From Megalobrama amblycephala (lineage: Eukaryota > Chordata > Actinopteri > Cypriniformes > Xenocyprididae): a stretch of 64,000 nt of DNA. The notes beneath the pieces were generated by a model, which saw only the letters and a list, made by a program, of their open reading frames with translations, was not told the origin of the DNA and searched no databases. Both the position numbers and the translations under genes were made by a program. The DNA is taken from the NCBI RefSeq assembly GCF_018812025.1, contig NC_063049.1, positions 7,455,586 to 7,519,585 of the forward strand, read 5' to 3'. This document shows, in pieces, positions 1 to 11,700 of the stretch; positions within the stretch are counted from its first letter, which is position 1; each line of letters starts with the position of its first letter.

Positions 1-3000
1 TCTGAAGAACTTGCTCTGGTGCGTCTCATAAAATCGGTCCCAATATTTATGAGCTTCTCTGTCATATTTCGCTGATTGGAGAGAAAACAACAAGGGATCA
101 AAACTAGAAAAACAAGGTGGCAACCATTAATGGGATATATCTTCATGTTGGGGTTTGAATATTACATTGCTCTTCTAGAGGAATCTTCTCTTTCGAGTTC
201 TCCTCTGCTTTCTGCCGGGCTTTCTCTCTCTCCTCTTCAGTCCACTGCACATGATCCCTGAGGCACAGCACACAGAACAAACATTCACTTCACCTCACTG
301 ATCCAACTCAAATATGATCCAAATTTAATTAAGCATTAATGTGTTGGGCAATAAATGCAAACAATAGAATCCTTTTAATGTGGGATTATTTTCTAAAAAA
401 GTCAAGCCAAGTCAAGTCACCTTTATTTATATAGTGCTTTATAGAATACTGTTTCAAAGCAGATTTACCATGATAAACAGAAAAAATAACAGAAACAATG
501 AAGCAAACTTCATCAGATATGAGACAAATTCAAATTCTGCATAAATAAAGCAGCTCTACAGAAGACAATAGCGTTGGGTAACACTTTACTTGAAGGGGTG
601 TGCATAAGACTGACATGACACCTTCATAATCTTGACATTACACGTGTCATGAATATGAAGGAGGTTTTATGCATGTTTATGACAACTGTCATTAAGTGTC
701 ATTCGCTCAATTATGTCATTTTTAATGCAAAGATGACATTGTTTGAGATGTCTTTGTTACGACAACTTGACATAAACCAAAACATCATAACCTGTCATAA
801 ACATGACATAGCAGATTACATTATTTTGGTAACACTTCAGTATAGGGAACACATATATAAACGATTAACTATGACTTTTCCCTCAATAAACTCTTAATTT
901 ACTGCTTATTATAGTTAATTGTTAGGTTTAGGTATTGGGTAGGATTAAGAATGTAGAATATGATCATGCAGAATAAGGCATTAATATGTGCATTATAAGT
1001 ACTAATAAACAGCCAATATTTTAGCCATATGAATGCTAATAGTAATAAACAACTAGTTAAAAGACCCTAAAATAAAGTGTTACCATTATTTTATAACATT
1101 GTCATCTTTTTTACGAAATTTGAAATTGTCTATTATCTGACCTTCTGTTGGAGGAAACTTAAAAAAACAAAAAACAAAAACAAAAAAAACATGAAATGAA
1201 AAATAGTCATGAGGCTGTTATAAAATTATTTGTCAGAGTATTGTCACTTAATGACATTTTAATGACAAGTTCAATTTGTACCACTGTACTTCAGCTCAAG
1301 ATACATATTTATGACACTATTATAATGGCCTCATGTCAAAACCAACTACATGACAGTTTAATGCAATGTTAACCCATAAAGCTAAATAATGTCAAGTTGT
1401 CATGACAAAGACACTGACAGGTTATGATGTATTGGTTTATGTCAAGTTGTCATAACTCGGACATCTCAAACAATGTCATCTTTGCATTAAAAATGACATA
1501 ATTAAGCGAATGACACTTAATGACAGTTGTCATAAACATTCATAAAACCTCCTTCATATTCATGACACATGTCATGTCATGATTATGAAGGTGTCATGTC
1601 AGTCTTATGCACACCCCTTCAAGTAAAGTGTTACCTAGCGTTGTTATTCAGCTCAATTCAGTTCAAGTTTTGTTCTCATCCAGAAGTGTTAGTGCAGCCA
1701 AATCAATAATATTACTACTGAATATTAAGCATCTTTTATACCCCAACTAAGTCAATCAGTACTTACTATTAATCTTATTACCTAAATAAATGAAAGCTTG
1801 AATTATCTATTGAAGTTCTGAATTGTTTGTACATTTTTGGTTAACGCAACCCAAGGAGGATGGCTTTGCCAGCTGCGTCACAAGGTTTCTTCCTACTTGC
1901 ACATCCTATAAGAAGTTTATCAGTTTCAGGTTTAATTGTGCCAGTGTTATCATTAGCTTGCTCACTTTTTTTTTCTTTTACATTTCTATAAATCTACAAT
2001 ATAAATAATAAATATAATTAAAACTGAATTTAAAATGCATATTTATTTGAACAGTCTACAATAAAATGCTTCTTTATTTAATTTTATATTTTACCAAGCA
2101 ATGAATATGAAAAGCTTTAATTTATTTTAAATATACAGTAGTTGACAAAAATAAAATGTCTTTTAACAGTATTAATTTATATGAATGTAGAATTGTGTGC
2201 ATTCTAGGTGCTGCAATTAATTTTTTTTTTTTTTATACATATAGCTAAATGTCATATATCATGTATATATAAATGTATATATATAAATGTCATATATCAT
2301 GTACTAAAATGCAAAGGTTATTCCACAGCTTTCAGTATATATAGAAAAGGTAAATGTATATCTATAACAAAAAGTATGTAATATATGTACATATACATAT
2401 ACACACATATACATATACATACACATACACACATATATAAACACATACATACATAAATGCCAATATACAAGGATACGGTATATACATTTTCTTTATAACA
2501 TCTATTGTTATTAACATGGTACATTCAGTCAATTTAATTGTTGAATGTAATGGACGAAGTTGAAGATATAGGATATTTGCTAATATGATAATAAGAAAAA
2601 GAAGAAGATTAAAAGTAATGACGTTATGTATAAATGCATACATTCCCTCTTACATATCAATATAAAAGTTATGTAGTAATATGCAAATTCCTGTTAATAT
2701 CAAATACTATTAAGACGTTTTCCCATTAGATTCAATAAGACAGTATAAAGAGAGAAGAGAAAAAAATATATAGATGTATATATTCCATGGTAATATGTTA
2801 ATATTATTGTTGTTGGTGCTACCACTGCTGTCCTTCAAATACTATAAGTTACACAATGAAAAAAACAAACAAAACAACAACAAACAAACAAACAAAAAAT
2901 CAAAGAAAAAACAAAAGAAAGAATAAAAAAATAGATAAAATAAATAAATAAATAAATAAATAAATAAAGAGAAAAGAGATCTTTGGGTGGGGGAGAGAGA

Positions 3001-3319
3001 GAGAGAGAGAGAGAGTTGTTTCATGCTGAAGAAAGAGAGTCATTGTGATATACCACTTGAGCCCATTTCGTATTCATTCGTAGGTCATTGGCAGGCCCAT
3101 TCTAAGTCACTGGTGCATGTTGTTTCTTTTTAAACACCTTTTTTCTTTTGATTTACTGTCCACTTAAATAGTCATGTGCTATGGAGTGTATTTTTAGAGT
3201 AAATATATCCCATGAAGTCTCTAAATTATGAAAATGAAGCTAATATATGTGGTCATAAAACTAGAATGTATTAAAAAAATGTAGAATTAGAAAAATGTTT
3301 AAAATAATTATATAGTTTT

Positions 3320-3392
<73 letters not shown>

Positions 3393-3586
3393 TAGTATAT
3401 AAAAACAGTCCTGCAGTGTGATCTGCATAATGTCCTACTGCTTTTACTTAGACTGTACCACATGTTATGCTGAAAGATGTCCTCGGGGTGGGTGAGGATT
3501 CTTCCTCCTAATGGGGCAGGTGGTCTTCCTCCACTGTACAGCCTGCAGCTCACAGCACGGACAGTCAACTTTAAAAATATCCTCAT
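1..3586 (-). CDS. mettl8: METTL8-type tRNA m3C methyltransferase, first three exons (partial)
   Basis: The 5' part of a METTL2/METTL8-family SAM-dependent methyltransferase, cut by the window edge. METTL8 methylates C32 (m3C) of certain mitochondrial tRNAs. Exon 1 is 3586-3459 (ATG at 3586), exon 2 is 257-166 and exon 3 is 71 to beyond 1. Donor and acceptor sites fit, and phases join in frame. Exon 1 starts MRIFLKLTVRAVSCRLYSGG, a basic amphipathic leader like a mitochondrial targeting signal, then has APLGGRILTHPEDIFQHNMW. Exon 2 continues DHVQWTEEEREKARQKAEEN and exon 3 has KYDREAHKYWDRFYETHQSK; these are conserved N-terminal family motifs. An in-frame ATG nine codons upstream (3613) exists, but the leader favours the second. 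METTL8 rather than METTL2A is preferred for the APLG-RILT and HNMWDH wording, the leader, and the neighbours dcaf17 and cybrd1. The catalytic domain lies outside the window. Confidence 0.88.
398..568 (+). repeat. Cyprinid interspersed repeat, left part
   Basis: The stretch starting near GTCAAGTCACCTTTATTTAT and continuing through an AGCTCTACAGAAGACAATAG-like stretch is a widespread cyprinid interspersed repeat (recognised, not searched). Its right part, CAGCTCAATTCAGTTCAAGT, resumes at about 1650, so the 577-1635 element landed inside it. Confidence 0.6.
577..1635. mobile_element. TIR DNA transposon, non-autonomous, 8-bp TSD
   Basis: The ends are long inverted repeats. The left begins GGTAACACTTTACTTGAAGG and the right ends with the complement, CTTCAAGTAAAGTGTTACC. 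The arms match over roughly 240 bp each (to about 815 on the left, from about 1390 on the right). A perfect 8-bp target duplication, TAGCGTTG, flanks it (569-576 and 1636-1643). No transposase frame is visible. The superfamily is not certain; 8 bp fits hAT-like or other 8-bp-TSD groups. Confidence 0.85.
828..1084. mobile_element. Second TIR element nested inside the first
   Basis: It starts GGTAACACTTCAGTATAGGG and ends CCCTAAAATAAAGTGTTACC, flanked by a perfect 8-bp duplication, ATTATTTT (820-827 and 1085-1092). At 257 bp it is a MITE. It shares the outermost GGTAACACTT with the host element but has an unrelated interior, so both were probably moved by related transposases. Confidence 0.85.
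3327..3389. repeat. AT dinucleotide microsatellite
   Basis: About 60 bp of uninterrupted AT repeats in mettl8 intron 1, close to the exon 1 donor. The apparent minus-strand frame running into it is exon 1 read past its donor. Confidence 0.95.
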
Positions 3587-3639
3587 TTCTCCACACTCAT
3601 CTGAGAACAGCAATTAATGATTATGATTACTAATTAAAC

Positions 3640-3780
3640 ACTTTATCTACCACTATTTACTGATGTGAAGCATTAAACTACATATCCCGGCTAGCAACAG
3701 CGACGATGCGCCTTCAGATGACGTACACCCGGAAGTTTTTGTAAACACATGTGAGAAGAGTGTAGGCTGATTACAATTTC
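3640..3780. promoter_or_regulatory. Shared mettl8/dcaf17 promoter
   Basis: The two genes are head to head with 653 bp between start codons. The interval holds ACTACATATCCCGGCTAGC (3677-3695), close to the ZNF143/SBS consensus typical of bidirectional housekeeping promoters, a TGACGTA CRE-like site (3719-3725) and CCCGGAAGT, an ETS/GABP-type site (3728-3736). Motifs are seen directly; promoter activity is inferred. No TATA box at a convincing position was seen. Confidence 0.6.
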
Positions 3781-4239
3781 AAGCAGCCAAAAATTGACCA
3801 CTAGAAGCAGACAACTGTAAGATTTTATGCGAATGTAATCTATAATTGTGCCACGTTTTGAAAATGCCCGATATGAGGATTTATGTAAACAATTGAAATG
3901 TTCGCCGTTAACAGTTAGCTTAGTACCAAAAACGTCTCATGAAAATACACCTTTAATTTTAATAATAGCAAAATGAACAAATGTATATGCTTATATGTGA
4001 CTATTTAAGTCATTGGAAGCAGATACTCTTCGGTATATTAGCTAACGTTAACTGTTGTAGTTTGGATATAACTAATATGAATTTGAGCAACGCTACTACG
4101 ATTGCAAAGTCTGCGTATAAAAAGACAGAAAGTTGATTTTACCCAGTACTCACTTAGATGCCATTTCTGAACATTATTCCGCTTAGTTTTGTGGTAGTCA
4201 GTGCATTTTATATGAATGGTGTGAGTAGTGTCGTTCCCT

Positions 4240-7200
4240 ATGTGCGCGCTCCCGTCTCCTCCATGTGCGCAGCGCCCCCCTGCGTGCACCCGCACTAGTA
4301 AGAACAGCTGTGCTGTTCTGACTTCAAGATCCAATGGATCCTGCTCCAATGACTTTGGCAGATTACTGGGAGCAAATCTTAGGATCTTGAGAAACATCAT
4401 TCTCCAAGTAAGTATTGCTGTGTTTAATACTTTTGTTTTTGTTTTGTTTTTTAAATTAGTTCTATGTTAATTTATGTCATGACTTTATAGGATGACACAG
4501 AATTCATAAAGGTTTGGAGCAAGACTTCCAAGTCCCTCATCGCTTATGAAAGTGGCCGGATATATTTTGATAATTACAGGTGTTGTTACAGCAGGTAAAC
4601 TATCTGATTTTAATATTTGTAGATACTTAGGAAAATTATGTTTTTCTAAAATATGACATCTGTTAATATGGCTCAAATTTATTACAATTCACAGCCTTTT
4701 GCCTGAACCAGAACAGCTGTATGAGCTCCCCAAAACTCCCAAAACAGAGAAGATTGAAGACGCATTATTGTGCCAGTCCCCTCTGGTAAGTTTGATCTTC
4801 TGCTGCACGTCGTTCATTTGCATATGCAAAATAGTCCTTTTAACTTAAATGTAATTGACTTTTTTGTTTTTGCAGGACAATGTTCTACCAAATGCTTCAG
4901 AGCAGAAATCATGTCTGTTGGCTCTGACAGCTCATAACTGGTTGTATCGGCTCTCAGCTGACACAGGAAGAATGCTACAGCGGGTCTACCTCTCCTCTCG
5001 TTTCAAATTCAGGTGATCGCTCATCTTCACTGTAGTACTAAAGAGAAGATGTGTTAGTGCTAATCATTTTGGTAATGATAACATGCTGCATTTTGTTTCA
5101 TGTTACAGTACAATTTCTGGCTAAATCAGCAATCTCATTAATGTAACATCTGAAATGAAGTGTTTTTGTTGTACTAACATGAGTTTGGGAACAGATCTTT
5201 AGGTTGGGACTCCTCACAGGAGACATTTTATGTCAAATCCATTCAGAGCAAACAGACGACTCTGGAACGACAGGTCAGACTTTACTGAGGCTCATATCTG
5301 TGATGTATTTATTTCATATTCATTTGAATTCAACTTATTTTAAATAATTACTTCGCAAAAAAGTATGTTCTACATAGTGTGAATGTAATCTAGAAGTACT
5401 ATATTCGATATGCCGTCAGTATCATGTGACCTACCAGCATCAGTTGTGCCTACTCTTATATGAGTTCTGTGAATTTTTTTGTCATATACTGTTTTTCGCC
5501 TATAGGGAAATATGCGATTTCGGATGCAGCCAATCTCTTTTTCAACCTAATAAATACTGAAGTTGTGTATTATTGTTTAACTTTCTGAAGTCAGTGCAAA
5601 TTATCTTACATTTTGGGTATATTTTCCTCCTAATTTTCCTCAGATAGGGCAGCTGGTGAGAAAGTGTTGCTTGGTTACAGTGTGGGTAGATCCGGTGTTC
5701 TGACAATATATGCTACTTGTCAGGATGTGTTATCATCACTATATCTGCATGGTTTTAAGGCTAGGGTAAGGGTTTGGAGTCAAATAACATTCAAGTTTAC
5801 TTAGTCTTTCTGTTGTTTGAGTCCAAGAAGACAGAGTGTGCTGGTGTCCGCTGCTGTTAGTTTGTTTTTGCAGCTTCAGGACCATCTGAATGAGGGGACT
5901 TTTTCCAATCATTATTTCATGTTTCTCTCTCTTTCTCTCTCTCGCTCTCTCTCTTTCTCAGGCTGGTGTTGATAATAACATCCTCATGCGTGTGGCCGTA
6001 TTTCAAGTCTTTCCACTGGAGCTTGTAGGAATGCTGGAGATAAATAAAAAAGTAATGTCTGCATAAGTACATTCAAATAGATCTATTTTGAAGTGAAGTG
6101 ATCTATTTGAAGTGAATGTCATACATTTTTATAATTTATTTATCATCCTTTTCTCATTTATTTATTTCAGTTTAGCTCCGCTTATATTACAGTGAAACCT
6201 GTGGATTTTAGAACGAGATATTAGTTTCATTAAATGGTATTTTTCTATGGTGTATTTTCTGTGGTATATTCAAATGAGCATTGTCAAATGAATGAATCAA
6301 TATAAAAATGTTATGTTATGTTATGTTATGTTATGTTATGTTATGTTATGTTATGTCATGTTATGTCATTTCATGTCATGTTATGTTCAGGTCTTTGGAA
6401 AGACGGCTGTGGATGTGCTGCTGTCACAGGGAGTCTTAGCTGTATCACACAGCTCAAAACATGTCAAACTTTACAGTTTTGAGTACATAGTTAATAAGGT
6501 AATGGAAACATTATTCTTTTTTGTGAATGTTTGGTTTATTGACCCTGTTTGTTTTATCATTATTCCATATGTGTTCTTTTCACTTCACCTCAGTTTAGAA
6601 TTGAGGAGTTGGCTCTGGGACAGCAGTGTGAGCTTAATGGTGGAAAAGGAATTGTGGGAGAAGCTCCATATGGTATTCCGGTCAACATTCACATTCATGG
6701 TGGGTAGGGTGACTGATTTTTTTATATACAGTGTAAAAAAAAAAAAAAAAAGCTAAAATAACTCAATTTGCTCCAAAAAGTCTTGAAAAAGTGGGTGGAT
6801 AAAGTTTTAAATGTTGATTCAGTATTTATTTTTTGAACAAAATGTATCAAACCTTAAATGGGTGATTTCTGTTTATACAAAATATTATTATTTTTGTCTC
6901 TTTCTTTAGATTTTTAGGTGACATATTCTTGACAGAGTTTGTGAGATTCACACAAATGCTTAAAAATGTGACATTTAAAACAGCTTAATGTATTTGTCAC
7001 ACACATTTAGGTGAAACTGTGAAAATTGTGCAGTTATTTTCAGCATTGGTTATTTTACGTTCAGGACCTCGCGCCTCATGTGTGATGGAATATTTTGTTC
7101 CCATTATATCGAGAACAGTCCAGGGTCATAACATGAGCCTACAATCTCATTTTCTTACCATTGAGCTTATCGTATTCCACACATGTAATATATATGACAA

Positions 7201-8699
7201 AACTGAGCCTGTGTAAAACATTACTTTAGGTCACCTTTGTCTATGGAATATTTTACAGTAACATATGTCAAGTTAATTTCTTTGGATTTTTGGTGACCAT
7301 TCATGGCCATTCCAATGAGAATTCTGCTTAAAAAGGCTGCTGTTAATTTTTCAAAATATCCAGTGATTTTTCCTCCTTTTTTTGTTAGTCACCTCTGTAA
7401 TAACTATTAAGTGTTACTAAAAAGATGTAGAGCTGAAGTTTGTAAGAGTTTACACTTTCTGAGGAAATCAGTTTAATTACTTATAATCAACTCTCTATAA
7501 TTAAGTTGAGAAAAATGTCCAAGCACTGTGTAGATCAGGGCTGCGTTCAGCCCCAACAAAACGTTGCAAAACGTTTTTTAAACGGAAACGGAGGTGCGTT
7601 GAACACACTGTTCTGATGACGCAGGAGTTGCAACTATGGCAGCTGAGAAGGCCATTCTTTGTGTTCTTTTTGAAGAATTTTCAGACCCTGATGAAGTCGG
7701 TTTAAATACGTGTTTAATACTGCAAAATACACTCAATGTTATAGTCAATGCCCTTGCCGTCCAGAATAAAAGAGAACATCCCATTTGAGTGAAGGGATTT
7801 GTGGAAACTTCTACTTATTTCAGGATGAAAAGACAAACATTTCGGGTGAAGGATAATCCACTTCTTACCTCCGAGACTGTGTTGATCATTATTATTTTTA
7901 TCGTGAGTAAAATGATCAGCTTATCATTATTGCTGATCACTGTTGTTGTGCTATGATATTGTAATATTTACCATTATATAATCAGAGGAGTATAGAAAAG
8001 TTTATTAAAGTGTCACTTCACAATACAATAGCAAAAATATATACTAAGTATAGTATTTTTATGTAACATTAATACCCATTGTGCGAGCTGTCTCTTTAAT
8101 ACCGCGTGGTTTATATACAATTTGCCGCTGATTGGGCTGATATTTCTGACACACCCACCAAACAAGAGAAAACGTATCTCAAACCTGTTGCACACCGTTT
8201 CCAGGAAACATGTCGTTCAACCCGGAAACCGTAGCAAAACGTTGCGCGCCGGTTTGAGCTTGAACGTGCCCCAGGCTTTCTCAACCCTGCTCCTCGAGGG
8301 CCACTGTCCTGCAGAGTTTAGCTCCAACCCTAATCAAACACACCTGAACCAGCTAATTAAGCTGTTCAGGATTACAGGAAAGCTACAGGCAGGTGAGTTT
8401 GATCAAGGTTGGAGCTAAATTCTGCTGGAAAGTGGCCCTCGAGGACCAAGGGTTGAAAACGTTGTCAGTAGTTAATTTCGTTACCGAAAACTATGACGAA
8501 AATGCTGATGACACCGATATCATTAAACACTAACAGTGACTATATAAACATAGAATAGAATAGAAACTTTATTGTCATTATAAAAATATAATGAAATTTG
8601 TTCAGTAGCTCTCAGAGACCAGCAGCCTCAAAAAAAACAAAAAAGAAAAAGAAAAGTAGAATCCAACTACAAAATAATATCACAATATGCAAAGTAATA

Positions 8700-8760
<61 letters not shown>

Positions 8761-11700
8761 TGGAATTAAATAATGCAAAAAACAGTGCAAACCAAAGTGC
8801 TGTACAGAAGAATATATAAACATAAAATACCCAACTCATACAAGACATAAAATACAAATAAAACAAATTAAGAAACAAGTGTCAAAATCAAGTGTCAAAG
8901 GCCAAAGAGAAAAGGTGGGTTTTAAGAAGTGACTTAAAAGAAGACAATGAAGAGGCCTGTCTAATGGGCAGAGCCAGATCCTTCCACAGTTTAGGAGCTG
9001 CCACAGCGAAGGCACGGTCCCCTCTGAGCTTACCTTTTGTTTTGGGCACATTCAGGAGCAGTTGATCAGCTAACCTGAGAGAACGGGTGGGTGTATAAGG
9101 ATGTAACAGCTCCGAAATGTAGAGTGGGGCAAGAATATTTAAAGATTTAAAAACAAATAAGAGAATTTTAAAATGGATCCTGAAATGTGTGGGCAACCAG
9201 TGAAGTGAGGCTAAAATAGGGGAAATGTGCTCGTATTTGCGTGTTCCAGTTAACAGACGTGCTGCAGCGTTTTGTACCATCTGCAGACAAGCAACACAAG
9301 ACCCACTAACCCCCACATACAGTGTGTTACAGTAATCCAGCCGAGTGGTGACAAAGGCGTGGATTACTGTCTCAAAGTGTTGCCTTGAAAGAAATGGCTT
9401 TATTTTGGCCAGCTGCCTCAATTGAAAAAAGTTTGATTTAATGACTGCCCTGATCTGACTGTCAAGCTTAAGGTCAGAGTTGATTTTTACCCCTAGGTTA
9501 GTAATAGTTTGTTTGTTGTACTGGGCCAAGGCCCCTAAATCAACAGAAGGGGTCCCAATGGTGCCACCAAAAACCATCACCTCTGTCTTTTTTACATTAA
9601 AACTTAAAAAGTTAAGAGACATCCAGGCCTGTATATCAGCAAGACACTCGAGTAACTGTCTGACAGTGTTGTTATTTTTAAGAAGCACATAAATCTGGCT
9701 ATCGTCTGCATAAAAATGGAAAGACATGCCATGCTTCCTGATTATTGAACCTAGTGGGAGCAAATACAGAGAGAAGAGGGCCTAAAACTGAGCCCTGTGG
9801 GACCCCACAAGAGAGAGGAGCAAAGGAGGACTCAGAGTCACCACAGCTGACACAGAAAGTCCGACCTTCCAAGTAGGACCTAAACCATTCGAGTGCTTTA
9901 TGCCCTTGATGCCCACCCACTGCTCCAAACGTGAGATCAGGATTTCATGGTCCACAGTGTCAAATGCAGCAGTTAAATCAAGAAGCACGAGAATTCCACA
10001 ATCACCAGAGTCAGTAGCTAAAAAGATATCATTAAAAACTTTTAAAAGAGCAGATTCTGTGCTGTGCAAAGTTTTAAAACCAGACTGGAAAATTTAAAGA
10101 ATATTGTGCGCTTTCAAAAAGGCCATTAATTGACTGCAGACTATCTTTTCAAGGATTTTTGAAAGAAAAGGTAGTTTGGAGATGGGCCTAAAATTTGCAA
10201 GATCTACAGGATCCAGACCAGGTTTTTTAATCAAGTTGCACTACTGCGTGTTTAAAAATTTTAGGAACCACACCTGAAGACAGACTGCCATTAACAACTG
10301 CAAGAACAGATGGTCCTACAGTAGGAAAGACCTCTTTAAAAAGTCAAGGAGGAACAGCATCATGTGGAGAACCTGAGGGCTTCAAATGATCAACAATCTC
10401 CTGTAACACAGACAAGGTCACAGGCTCAAACCTGTCAAAAACAGCAGAATAGAGGACAGGGATTGAGGAGTCTTAAGCTGAAGGTGAAATAAGAGCTCTA
10501 ATGAAAGTGACATTATCAATAAAAAAGTGCAGAAAGTTTTCACAAACAGCAGTGGAGGCATCAAAACACGAGGCTTGTTACAGTTTGACAGAATAATTTC
10601 AGGTAAATATTTTCTTTTAGCATCTTCCACAATTGTCTGATAATGACGCCAGCAGTCCCTTAGCATTTGAAGTGAAACATAAAGTGAAACAACTGTTCAA
10701 TTCCAGTCTGCCACAGCTATGTGTGTGTATGTATGAGAAACAGGTGTGATACATGCTACAGCTCTGGGAAAAAAAATATTTCTCAGCCTGTTTGTGCGTG
10801 TTCTAATTGCTCTGTATCTTTTTCCTGATGGAAGTGGTTCAAACAGTCTATGACCTGGGTGAGTTGAATCCTTGATGATGTTGCTAGCCCTCTTATGCAG
10901 ATGGATAGCATAAACTGTGTACGGATTGGGAAGCTGGATTCCCACAATTCTTTGTGCAGTCTTGACTATCTGGGCCAAATCTTTCGATTCTGTGTAGTGC
11001 AGCTGGTATACCACACTATCACACAGTGGCAAAGAATGCTTTCTATTGTACTCCTGTAGAAATTTACCAAAAGCTGAGAAGGCACTTTGGCTTTCTTGAT
11101 TTTTCTAAGGTAGAAAAGCCTCTGCTGAGCTTTCTTCATTATATACTGAGTATTAACAGTCCATGTTAGATTGTTTGTGATAAACAGGCCCAGGAATTTG
11201 ATGTTGGTAACTTCCTCTCCATTTATATAGAGAGGGCAAGGTGTCGTTTTCCTGTAGTCTATGATGATTTCCTTTGCTTTGGTGTTCAAAACCAGGTCAC
11301 TATCCGAACACCACTCGACTAGGTGTTGAACCTCTTCTCTATAGTGCATCTCGTCATTTCCTGAATTCAACCCCACTATAGTGGTGTCATCAGCAAACTT
11401 CACTATAGTATTAGAGGAGTAGATGGGTGTACAGTCATGTGTAAATAAAGTGAAAAGGGCTGGGCTGAGGACACAACCCTGCGGTACCCCTGTATTCAGG
11501 GTGAGAGTGGATGAAGTACAATTACCCACCCTGGCATTCTGTGGTCTGTTAGTAAAAAAGTCCATAATCCATGAACAAAGTGAATTAATCAATCCAAGGT
11601 TGCTGAGCTTGTTCACCAGTTTATGAGGCACTATTGTATTGAACGCAGAACTAAAATCCACAAATAACATCCTAACATATGTGTTGGGATGCTCCAGATG

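Larger units (their letters stand above)
258..3458 (-). other. mettl8 intron 1, filled with repeats
   Basis: This 3.2-kb intron separates the leader exon from exon 2. It holds a common cyprinid repeat, two nested terminal-inverted-repeat elements, long AT-rich DNA at about 1.9-3.3 kb with ACATA/TACATA runs (about 2380-2460), CAAA and AAAT runs (2850-2970), a GA run (2995-3015) and an AT dinucleotide tract. Short reading frames in it are low-complexity and unsupported. Confidence 0.75.

Noticed and set aside
1..3586. mettl2a as the left gene
   Set aside because: The leader, the APLG-RILT and HNMWDH wording and the neighbours dcaf17 and cybrd1 fit METTL8 better, although exons 2-3 alone could suit either paralogue.
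4038..4400. 120-codon minus-strand frame over the dcaf17 first exon
   Set aside because: Antisense shadow of coding and promoter sequence; no recognisable protein.
6292..6756. 154-codon frame beginning in the TTATG repeat
   Set aside because: It reads through dcaf17 exon 7 and into the introns; only 6391-6498 of it is coding.
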